Assembly (NCBI RefSeq): GCF_030272615.1
Contig: NC_081411.1
Span: forward strand, 825,090,397 to 825,154,396
Length of the DNA stretch: 64,000 bases
Source: Cryptomeria japonica
Taxonomy: Eukaryota; Streptophyta; Pinopsida; Cupressales; Cupressaceae
Direction of reading: 5' to 3'
Made by a program: the position numbers and the translations under genes. Each line of letters starts with the position of its first letter. The stretch's first letter is position 1. Shown here piece after piece: positions 20,595 through 30,125 of this stretch. The notes beneath the pieces are model-generated. The model worked only from the letters and a program-made list of their open reading frames with translations. It had not been told where the DNA came from and did no database searches.

Positions 20595-23090
20595 TGTTGG
20601 AATTACACAATCAGATGAGAATGGTTGATGTTTTCATTTCTGTCAACTAACTGGTAACAGGGTTCTACATGATTCTATTGATTATACCGGCAATAGACTT
20701 CATCGATAGCTACACAAAGTTCATTCACAGTAGCATCCAGTTTACACCGACAATGAATCATACCGACACTCAGGCCAACATAAGATAAAGTTTTGTTAAT
20801 GTGAATTATATTGTAATGTAATTAAATATTTGTAGCCAACTTGATGTATTGTAAAGATTCATATATGTATGAGATCTTATAGGTCATTTTGTAAGTAATC
20901 TAGATGGTATGTAATTAGGTAATGCAAGAGGATTATAAGAGCGAATATCTGTATATGCATTTTGATGTAATATTTTGATGATCTAATAAGAGAAGAGCAG
21001 AGTGAAGAAAGGTTTATGGAAGAGGTATTTGACAGAGCTTAAACTAGTACTGAATCCAGCATTGCAGATGCTATTTTGAGTAGTACATTGTCATTGGATT
21101 TAATCATCCAATTTTGTAGTCAGTGTGACTCTTAATTTGTATTGAGTAGTAAGCTCTAGGCTGTTGGCCTTCCTACATGTGTAGGCCCCTATTGTATCAA
21201 TAATATTTATTCATATTGGCCAGTGAGTAAATATTGTGGGTCACAAATCCCACCGAGGTTTTTCCCCTACCGGGTTTCCTAATGGGGTTCACCTAGCTTG
21301 CTCACACTTTACCTAGTTGGTGTTGCTTATTTCCACCAACTTTCTAGGTCTAGCTATGCTCTAAGACCTCTAATTCCTTATCAATAACTTCTAGGTCTTT
21401 CTTCTTGTCACTCTCATGGTGTTTGCTTCAAGTGTTTAACTAGGAACCCTACCATTTCAAAGTGTTTCCCACTTGCTCATCATTGTTGTCTTGACCTTAA
21501 TTTGTCAATTTCACCTCCTACTATTGTGAGTTGTTGTAGAGGTGTGGAGGTGTCTTCTAACATGTTTTTAATACCATTTGGGTCCATTTGAGGTTTGCAT
21601 CCATTAGCTTTCTTACCGATTTCACCATTTTGCCTAGAAAAGGGCTACAAGGAATGAGCCCCTATTATGCCTCCAAAATCTGGTTTTCTATGGCTTAGAG
21701 GAAAATGGTCCAAAAGAACCTATAAAAAGATTGGTTTTTATTCAAATAATCACCTATCCCCAAGTGATTTCATTGGTTTTGGTTTGTCAACCCACCGTAC
21801 AATGCCCTAACCCAAAAATGAGGGTTTTGAAGGGTTTCTAGGCCTTCTAACTGGTAGTGACTGATCAAGTTTGTGTATGGGAATCAAATTGTCTTTTCAA
21901 GGCTTCTCCTTGCATTGGAAACTCTGAATGAACTTCATGGACCCCTCCAAAAGGTTTGGTTGTGGTTTTATGCTCACCCCTACACTTTACACTCCAATTT
22001 CACCTTGTCTCCTCTAGCCGGGTTGCTCCTGGACTCGCCTAGAACAAGGTGACAATCACATCAATCTTCATCTCCATAAATTTTCCTTGTATATGTACAC
22101 TATAAAAATGGTTTCCTTTCATGTCCCAACAGGCCGTGATGGCAACATGGAGGGATTTCATGGGGCAACCATTTTACACAAAATTGCTATGTACAAGCCA
22201 AAACTGGTTGTTTGAAAACAAAACTTGGAAAACACCAACATACACAATCTACAAAGATTTAAATGAATAAAATGAATCTGAAACACACCAAGGAAACTCA
22301 ATGCATTAATGGATCAATGGATTAAATCCATTTGTATTCACATTGCAAGCAAAATAAGCCAAAATAGTGTCAAACAGTCCAAAAATGAGTAGTTTCAGAA
22401 TGTTGATCATACAAAAACAAAACTCCAACCTTGGTAACCATGAAAGAGGATTTTTTTATAGTCTTCCCCATGTGTGGAGGAATTATAGGGGGTATTTCTA
22501 TCCCTAACTCCATCACTAATCATTTTAGGACAAAAGTTGTCATGACAACTTTTACAATTTTGCACTTTTTGCTTTTCCAACCTATGAAACCCATTCTAAG
22601 TCATTACTCATGACCTTTTAAGCTTTCCTAAGACTATTATAAACCTTGCTCATGCTCATACCAATTTTTACCACTTTTTACCATCAAGAAGGTCAATTTC
22701 CTACTCAAACCACTACTTATGCACAAAATGCAAACCTAAGAAAAACTAACTCAATCTAGGCCTACATTTTACTCATTACACTCATTATTTGGACCCTCCT
22801 AGAGTCCTTATTGAGAATCTAACTTGGCTAAGGTCAGTACAAGACAAAATGGAGAAAATACTATAATCCTAAGTCTTAGGTGCTCCTGCACCATTTCCTC
22901 GCCAAAATATCTTGTGTTATGGTGTGCATTGATGTTGTCTGTCTTATTTCTCTTTATTGCTTTATTGCTTGTTTACCAGTACATTAATTTGGGTTGTAAA
23001 GTTGCAAACAAGTTTAAATATTTCATTCATGAGTTAGACACTGATTCACCCCCCCTCTTAGTGTCTTTGGGATTGATCAAGTATCAAACA
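20595..23090 (+). repeat. copia-F 3' LTR, split by a solo LTR
   Basis: The LTR halves are 20595-21279 and 22894-23090. Together, less the 5-bp duplication, they equal the 5' LTR in length. The break falls in GGGTTTCCTCGCC, which is intact in the 5' LTR near 15198-15210. Confidence 0.9.
21280..22893 (-). mobile_element. solo LTR inside the copia-F 3' LTR
   Basis: The solo LTR is 1,614 bp, flanked by a perfect TTTCC duplication (21275-21279 and 22894-22898). On the minus strand it starts TGGTGCAGGAGCACCTAAG, sharing the first 16 bases with the LTR of chromovirus D (41304). It ends GGTGAACCCCATTA, where the last dinucleotide is TA instead of CA, consistent with one C-to-T change. The rest of the LTR is not obviously alignable to D, so it is a related but distinct family. 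It contains no coding region or second LTR. Small frames in it are fortuitous. Confidence 0.85.
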
Positions 23091-23095
23091 AAATA

Positions 23096-23227
23096 TGCTT
23101 GTACCTAGTTGAAAGGTCATGCATCTCTTTGGTGGGAGCATTTGCATGTTGATAGACAGAGGAGAGTTAAAGAGAAGATAATGAAAGGGGATTAGATGGT
23201 TGCTAAGTTGAAATCAAAGTATATGCT
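23096..23227 (+). pseudogene. Ty3/gypsy gag of element G, continuation
   Basis: The frame left at 14523 resumes after copia-F. It includes LKGHASLWWEHLHVDRQRR and later MVAKLKSKYM, the conserved WW and KLK-KF block of plant Ty3 gag. There are in-frame TAG stops before LKGH and before MVAK. It is cut at 23227 by the LTR of copia-A. Confidence 0.85.
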
Positions 23228-24277
23228 TGTTAGGACCCGAATGCAACTGAGAGGGGGGGGGGGGGCGATGTATCAGTTGTCTATTAATTTCAACCCAAAT
23301 ATAACTTAACCAAACTTAATGTCGGTAGACAGTTTAACAGTTAATAACAGTACTAGTAAAGTTTAATGCATGAAACAGAAAGACAAATAACATCCACAAC
23401 ACATAACACATATATTTGTATGTGGAAACCCTGAAAGGGGAAAAACCACAGTGGGAAACCTTACCCACAATCATATGATACTACTGCAGATAGTATGTGT
23501 GGAAAAATGGGGTCTGCACATGCAGGAAGGCCAACTGTCTAGAGCTCACTATTCAATCACAAAATGGGAGTCACACTAACTACAATTGGATGGTTAAATC
23601 CAATGATAATGTACTGCTCAAAATAACATTTTCATATGCTAGATTTAGTACTGGTTAAGCTCTGATTGTCTTCTTCATACCTTCCTTGAATCTTCAAATG
23701 ATGTTTGCGTGTATAGCTCTGCTTATATTCGCATATACCTTATTACATTCCCTTTCACACCTTCTTCATAATCTTACAAATGAGATCTTACATATATACC
23801 AAAACCTAAGACCAAATGTGTAGGTCAGCTCACTAAGAATATTACAATTAAATCAATTACAAATGAATCCATATGTGATGCATCATGTCAGCTCAATGCA
23901 TTTACAATAATAAACAATCAATAAAACATCTCCATAACATGTCATGCTGATTTGGAATAGATAACGCTTGCCGATCCATAACCTAGTCCTATTTGCCGGT
24001 AACAACAAATATGCAAACTTGATTAGACCAATAACCAAATCACCAAAACTAAGTGTCCAAACAATGTCTTCGACATAACCAAGTAATCTCTAGATGATAA
24101 CAGATCATCCTTAGTGTCGGTGAACAATATAACCTGCCAATGAACTAGATACCAGTGACTATGCATAAGTCACTAAACATGCCGGTGAACATAACCAAAG
24201 ATCTCCAATGTTGATAAGTGTTGATAAGTGTTTGACATCAATGACAAAACAAATGCAACACATCCATAATACTAACA
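23228..24277 (-). repeat. copia-A 3' LTR
   Basis: The LTR is 1,050 bp. On the minus strand it starts TGTTAGTATTATGGATGTG and ends CATTCGGGTCCTAACA. It aligns with the split LTR of copia-B (25709-25946 plus 53751-54574), which shows that they are the same family. A G-run of 13 at 23253-23265 is the expanded C-tract seen near all copia LTR ends here. Confidence 0.9.
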
Positions 24278-24292
24278 ATCTCCCCCTTTGGC
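24278..24292 (-). promoter_or_regulatory. copia-A polypurine tract
   Basis: The minus strand reads GCCAAAGGGGGAGAT directly before the LTR start TGTTAGT. The remaining sequence up to 24656 is 3' UTR with further AGGGGGA tracts (near 24413 and 24571). Confidence 0.85.
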
Positions 24293-24656
24293 ATTGATGG
24301 CAACACAAGATGGAAAAACCATCTAAGTGCCAAAGCAGAAATGCCAAAAACCAAAAACTAACAATCTCCCAAAGAGATAAATTACCAAAAATCAAAATAC
24401 ATAATATTTCTCCCCCCTAGGAATAATCTCTCCCCAAAGATAATATGTTTTTCCATAGATATCTGTCCCCCTTTGACATCAGATGCCAAAGCAATACAAA
24501 ACCGAATACAATCAGTTCATAGAACTTATTTACAAATACCAATTGTTATAACCAAATTTATCCAATCTACTCCCCCTGAGAAGTAGCTCTCCTTCATCAA
24601 AGCCGGAAAAACAATTCTCTGTTAATTTTGCTAGTATGATGCCATGCTCCAACTAT

Positions 24657-25706
24657 CTAAGTTACTACTGGTGAGGGTATAACTCCAAGATTCTCTCTTA
24701 GATATTCAAAAGTTTCCTTAGGCAAAGGCTTAGGAAAGATATCTGCAATCTGTTCTTTAGTATTTACATAAACCAATTTCGGTTCTTTTGCTTCCACATT
24801 CTCTTTTAGAAAATTGAATTTGATAGAAACATGTTTAGTTTTAGAGTGAAATACCGGATTCTTTGATATATCAATTGCTGCCATATTATCATAGTAAATG
24901 ATTATAGGTTCTTTGCATTTTACCTTTATGTCCTTCAACATTTGCTTATTCCATAATACATGAGTACAATTAGTTGCTATTGCAACATATTCTGACTCTG
25001 CTATTGATAGTGATGTACAACTTTGTTTCTTGCTCAACCATGAAATTAGTCTACTACCAAGAAAGAATGCTTCATCGGTGGTGCTCTTTCTATCATCTAC
25101 ATCTCCTGCCCAATTTGCATCCGTGTATGCACATAGATCAAAATTTTCATCTTTAGGATACCATAAACAAGGATTTGTTGTGCCTTGTAGGTACCGGAAA
25201 ATCCTTTTCACTTCTGATTCATGATTTTCTTTAGTATTACTCTAAAATCTTGAACCAATACATACTGCATTCACAATATCAGGTCTTGTTTGTGTCAAAT
25301 ACAGTAAACTTTCAATCATAGATTTATATCTTGTCAGATTAACAGGTGCCGATTCATCCTTCAATGATAGTTTATCAGTTGTAGTCATAGGAGTACATAC
25401 CGGCTTAGAGTTTTCCATACCAAATTTCTTTGGCAATTCTTTCAAGTACTTTGATTGATTTATGAATATACCTTTATCAGTCTGTGAAATCTACAATCCT
25501 AAAAAGAATTTTATCTCCCCAATCATAGACATTTCAAATTCTTCCTGCATCTTATTAGAAAAGTCTTTGCACAATCCTTCTTCTCCTCCAAAAATGATAT
25601 CAACAAAAACTTCAATAACTAAGATGTCATCATTAGTCACTTTGTAATATAGGTTGCTGTCAGCATTACCTTTAGTGTAACCAAGCTTCAAAAGATATTT
25701 GTCCAA
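24657..25706 (-). pseudogene. copia-A reverse transcriptase (3' part) and RNase H
   Basis: The minus strand from 25706 reads DKYLLKLGYTKGNADSNLYYK, then FVDIIFGGEE (normally a YVDD active site; here FVDI, so the second Asp is gone), FEMSMIGEIKFFLGL, QSKYLKELPKKFGMEN, TRYKSMIESLLYLTQTRPD and KRIFRYLQGT. RNase H follows with CAYTDANWAGD, DRKSTT, YYDNMAAID and KTKHVSIKFNFL, ending before 24657. Two in-frame stops break it (after FFLGL and after CIGSRF). The 5' half is cut off by copia-B at 25709. Confidence 0.9.
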
Positions 25707-25708
25707 TC

Positions 25709-25946
25709 TGTTGGTATTATGGATGTGTTACATTGGTTTTGTCATTCATGTCAACAATTGTCAACACTTATACTTTTGGAGATCTTTGGTTATGTTCACC
25801 GGCATGTTTAGTGACATGCATAGTCACCGGTATCTGGTTCACCGACAGGTTATATTGTTTACCGACACTGAGGATGATCTGTTATCATCTGGAGATTACT
25901 TGGGTATGTCGAAGACATTGTTTGGACACTTGGTTTTGGTGATTTG
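25709..25946 (+). repeat. copia-B 5' LTR, left part
   Basis: It starts TGTTGGTATTATGGATGTG directly after the coding sequence of copia-A and is broken after GGTTTTGGTGATTTG by Tat-C. In the intact relative (copia-A, minus strand, near 24030-24060) the same site reads on uninterrupted into TTATTGGTCTAATCAAG. Confidence 0.9.
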
Positions 25947-27217
25947 TGTCGTACATGTAAAATTCATCTTAAAACAAGTACTCAATTAGAAACAAGGGAA
26001 ATCATGAATCCCTTCTAACCAAAGAATTTAACAAATAAGACAATGGAATAACACAATCAAGCAAATAGGAACTAAAATAATCAAATGAAATCAAAACTTC
26101 CTATCCTAAGATCGCATATGACTTCCATTGCTCTTCTCCTCTTCGTGGTATGATGGCTCTTAGATATTGCGCTGGTAACCTACAAGTGACACAAAGATTC
26201 AAAGTTCATGATTATTGAAAATGGAGATTGGATGCTCAATTTATGGATTTTTGGATAAGAGTGATTGAAAGGTGGAACAAATTGATCAAGAGGTGGAACT
26301 CAGGTGAGCTCAAATGAAAATTAATAATTGAATTGCTGATTGTAGGAGTGAAACTCAATAGATTGAATATAATTGAGTCGACTGATTGAGAAAAAGCTGA
26401 TTGAAGGAAGAAAAAGAGTGATTGGTGGAAATAAAGAAGATGACACAAAAAACTTAATTTAGAAAAAGCTAACTGAAAGATGGAAATAGAAGTTGAAGAG
26501 ATAAATGATTTAATTAATTAATTGATTTAATTAATTAATTTAGCATGTGCTTGCATTTAGATTTAGATTTCCAATTTAATCTTTGCATGAGATATTAATT
26601 CAAAATATTGAATTTATTAATTCAATTTAGTATTTGAATATATTTAGAACTTGACTTTGATTTTCAATTTGGTTTTTGAAATCATGCACATGTATTTGAA
26701 TTTGGAAGAAATTAGAAGAATATGAAATTAAATGAAATTATAATTTGGGGATCTAGAAATGGAAGAATTAATTAGTTAATTAAATATTTTAAAGAAACTA
26801 TTTAATTATTTAGAAATGGACTTTAATTAAATAATAAATATTATTTAATTTAAAGGATTAAATCATAATCAATTAAATAATAAATATTTAATTAATATTT
26901 AGAAAAGGGTTGAATGATTAGATGATTAGAGATAGAAATTGATAATTAATTTATTTAAATAATAAAGATGATTTAAATTGGGAAATTAATCAGAATTAAT
27001 TAAATAATAAATATTTAATTAATATTTAGAAAATGATTAAAATGATTAAATGATGATAAAATAAGAAATAGAATAATTAGTAAGATTATGAGGAAATATG
27101 AAATTAGAAGAATATGATTAATTAAATTAATTAAATTAATTAAATAATTAAGGAATTATTTAACTAATTAGAGGAATAATTAGTACATAATCAATGAGAC
27201 ATTTTTAGGTGTCTACA
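25947..27217 (-). repeat. Tat-C 3' LTR
   Basis: The LTR is 1,271 bp. On the minus strand it starts TGTAGACACCTAAAAATGTC and ends ATTTTACATGTACGACA. It aligns closely with 52514-53750. The half nearer the TG end is extremely AT-rich (TTAATTAATTAAATAATA words) and varies in length between copies. Confidence 0.9.
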
Positions 27218-27230
27218 TTTGCCCCTCTTT
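27218..27230 (-). promoter_or_regulatory. Tat-C polypurine tract
   Basis: The minus strand reads AAAGAGGGGCAAA directly before the LTR start TGTAGACA. The same tract precedes the LTR of Tat-E (55670-55683). Confidence 0.9.
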
Positions 27231-27493
27231 GAGACAAAGTCGGAATGACATTGTTTCAAAGAAAATGAAAATTTTTGTTCCAGTATGCCTTGGTACTGTT
27301 GTATAGTGTAAATATGCCCCCTCGAAAAAGGTGGTTGGAAAATTCCAAAATTGAGACCATGTTTTCGATATCAGTTTAATGAGCAAGTGTGTAAAATTTC
27401 ATGTGATTTCGAGATTGTTTGAGTAGGCTACGAGGTGTTTGAAGCTGGTAGGGACCACAAGCATCGAGGTGTCAAAAAACCCTAATTTTGAGC

Positions 27494-27501
27494 TATAAAT
27501 A
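27494..27501 (+). promoter_or_regulatory. TATA box of the antisense PMD gene
   Basis: TATAAATA lies 101 bases before the PMD start codon at 27595, on the strand opposite to gag-pol. Tat-E has TATAAAAT 97 bases before its PMD start, so the arrangement is conserved between the two elements. Confidence 0.6.
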
Positions 27502-27672
27502 GAGATTTTTAGGTTTTCATTTGCTCATTTGCAATTTGGTAATTCCTTGGTTTTCTCTGCAATTTGTGTGCTTTTTTCTAAGTATTTGAACATCATGGCT
27601 AGTTATAGAGCTCGATTGCACCTATCTGACCGAGTACGTTCATATCAGAGACCTCCTGGGACTGGCGACATG

Positions 27673-28077
27673 GTATTTTTCCCATTTTTTCCTTGATTTA
27701 TGCCTGTTTTATACTATTTTCTAAAAAAATTTCCATGATCAATTTTTGCTTTGTGTCATGCAATCGCTTGTCGATTTTTACGCATTACTGTTAATTGTAC
27801 TGCAAATGTTCTAAATGCTACACATGCGTCGTAAGTGTTACGCATTAGTGTTATCATGCCGCATTCACTCATTTCTTTACGCATAAGTGTTTATTGTTAC
27901 GCATGCGCCCATTTCATTATGCATTAGCTTTAAACATCACACAAGAGTCATAATTGTACCACATTAGTCATAACTATCACACATTCGTTGTATGTGTAAT
28001 TTTTTGTCATGCGTTTGAAAATATTTTTTGCTTTTCGGGATCCGATATCTGATATTTTGAATATTTTCTCATTGCAG
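27673..28077 (+). other. intron of the Tat-C PMD gene
   Basis: The splice donor G|GTATTT and acceptor CTCATTGCAG|GAG match the intron position in Tat-E. The second half holds a degenerate repeat built on TTACGCATTAGTG (about 27778-27990). Confidence 0.65.
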
Positions 28078-29783
28078 GAGAACATTGTAGTGTTATACTG
28101 TCGATAGAGTAGACCTAATGGATTGGATCTTTGAGTGGACTTACCGGATGAGTTGATCGAGCATATCTGACAGCTTGGTCTATATCATGTTTTACATTTA
28201 CCAGAGGTTAAGGCCAACAGGGCCTTGATTACAGCTTTGATAGAGCGGTGGCATCCCGAGACTTGTTCTTTTCATCTTCCGACTGGTGAGGCATCGATTA
28301 CTTTAGAGGATGTATGGTGTATATTGCGTATTCCTATTCATGGTGAGAGAGTTGTATATGACCATGATGATGGCATTGTTGGACCATGTGCACTTTTCAA
28401 GTGTGAGATTCAGGACTTGCAGATCAGTGGTTGTTATGCCATCCCTTGGGCCCATTTAGACTATGATGACCTGACGATTGTATTATGCAGTGTTGTCGGT
28501 GGTTTACTGATACTTGACAGATGAGGTCATGGGTTTCCAGTTGGATGGGGCAGAGTGCTCCATGATATGATCGTTCATTGTTGACTGTATGCATGGGGTC
28601 CTTGTCTACTAACCATGTTGTACTATCAGATGTGTGGTATTGTGTATCTTGGATACCGTTCTATCAGTTGTGGTGTTACTTTGCTTTAGACATGGGCATG
28701 GGAACACATTTCTATTTCAAGGCCTGTTATTCATGTAGACTTGCAGCCTGGTGAGCCTTATGCTTTCAGGTATACAACAGGTATCAGACACAGAAGTTCG
28801 GGGAACACCTTGTACTAGAGACATCAGTTTGACATATTACAACATTTTATTTGGAGACCATACTTAGATTGCCCCGGTTGGGAGGATGATGTAGTGCACT
28901 TGTCTTTCTGCCAACAATAGAGATATCTTATTGGTAGGACCTTTGAGACCCAACAGATTATTGAGATGTATCTTCCAGGGCGGGTTCTGAGATAGTTTGG
29001 TGAGGTATAGTCGACACCAGTGGTTACTGCTTATTTTGCTCGTGTATCGTTGGAGGTATCTTATTGGGGTGTTTGCATATAGCCACATGTTGCTTCTGCT
29101 GAGTTTGATTCTCTACAGCCATTACTCTGGGGTTGGGGTAGAGGTGCAGCGGATCCAGGGATGATGATGAAGTATGATGCATGGTTTGCTAGGCATGGGC
29201 CAATGCCTTTGACTGATCTTGTTGTTCTGATTACAGCACAACAGATTTGCCATCCTAGACATCGGTTGAGGATAGACAAAGGGGAAAGAGCCAAAGGAGG
29301 AGGAGAGGGTGCAGCTAAGGGAGGAGGTGGTAGAGATGAGGGAGGAGATGAGGGAGATGAGGATGTAGACATTGGTGGAGACACCGAGTCTATTAGCAGT
29401 GAGGACAACGATGATTCTTCTGAGTCATCGAGCAATGAGGATGGAGGTGATGATGAGGATATGCTGGAGCTAGAGGATGTGCCTGGTGCTAAGGGTGGGA
29501 GAGGATAGGTTGATGATGATGATGAGCTGCAGACTCTTAGAGTGCGGGTCCAGAGTTTGGAGGATGAGGTCGCTAGATGAGATATCGAGTGAGAGACTTA
29601 CCATGCAGATTATGGTGCCCTTGAGGCTGAGAGAGCTCATCTCTAGAGGGAGAGAGATGAGGCAATGTGGAGATGTCAAATTACCATGGATGCCTTTGAT
29701 CAGCTTTTTAGAATAGGTACAGATGCACACGACCAGGTAGATATGCATTTCACTGCTGTGCAAGAGTCTATTTATTATCGGTA

Positions 29784-30077
29784 GGCATATGAGAGAGCCA
29801 TCCCTGAGGGTCAAAGAGAGCCTAGCTTTAGTACATTTATGGGGAGGAGATCGAGTAGATCTACTTCACGACAGACTAGCAGTGGCATTATGGGACCACC
29901 TTGACATCCTGGGGTAGGATCTAGTGGACAGGCATATGAGAGAGTCATCCCCGAGGGTCAAAGAGAGCCTAGCTTCAGTGCATTTATGGGGAGGAGATCA
30001 AGTAGATCTACTTCACGATGGACTAGCAGTGGCGTTATGGGACCACCTTGACATCCTAGGGCAGGATCTAGTGGACA
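29784..30077 (+). repeat. 147-bp tandem duplication in the PMD tail
   Basis: Two near-identical copies start GGCATATGAGAGAG at 29784 and 29931. The length is divisible by three (49 codons), so the duplication keeps the reading frame. Confidence 0.9.
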
Positions 30078-30125
30078 GGATCCACCTGCTAACAGAGGCA
30101 GTGTTGGTTTATCATGTTATTTGAG

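Larger units (their letters stand above)
14524..23090 (+). mobile_element. copia-F: LTR element with gag plus unknown ORF, no pol
   Basis: The element is bounded by LTRs starting TGTTGG and ending CTAACA (5' copy) or CAAACA (3' copy). It has a perfect target duplication AAATA (14519-14523 and 23091-23095) and lies inside the gag of element G. The internal region (15398-20594) has a primer site, a gag with zinc knuckles, a long second ORF of unknown function and a polypurine tract. I find no protease, integrase, reverse transcriptase or RNase H, so the element is non-autonomous and must have used enzymes from a relative. Its 3' LTR is split by a solo LTR (21280-22893). LTR style and tract match Ty1-copia. 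Confidence 0.85.
23228..25708 (-). mobile_element. copia-A, 3' portion
   Basis: This is a minus-strand Ty1-copia element inserted into the gag of G. Visible from its 3' end are the 3' LTR (23228-24277), polypurine tract, 3' UTR and RNase H/RT coding sequence up to 25708. There copia-B, of the same family, is inserted in the opposite orientation. The rest of A should lie beyond B, outside the window. Confidence 0.85.
27595..30125 (+). pseudogene. antisense plant mobile domain (PMD) gene in Tat-C
   Basis: Exon 1 (27595-27672) encodes about 26 residues with DRVRSYQRPPG. The intron is 27673-28077 (GTATTT...TTGCAG). Exon 2 carries the PMD core: EHI*QLGLYHVLHLPEVKA, then ALIERWHPETCSFHLPTGEA, TLEDVWCILRIPIHG, WAWEHISISRP, WRPYLDCPGWEDD, EMYLPGRVLR, then YDAWFARHG. 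A Gly/Asp/Glu/Ser-rich acidic tail (29280-29510), a coiled coil and a duplicated 49-codon segment follow. PMD proteins related to MAIN/MAIL1 act in plant nuclei in transcription and transposon silencing. Several stops (for example TGA after EHI and after LILDR) and frame changes make this copy defective. Confidence 0.8.

Noticed and set aside
29061-29435. 124-codon Ser/Pro-rich minus-strand frame
   Set aside because: It is the reverse of the Gly/Asp/Glu-rich PMD tail.
27595-30125. Host PMD gene interrupted by or lying between elements
   Set aside because: It lies inside the two LTRs of Tat-C, and Tat-E has the same gene at the same place, so it belongs to the element.
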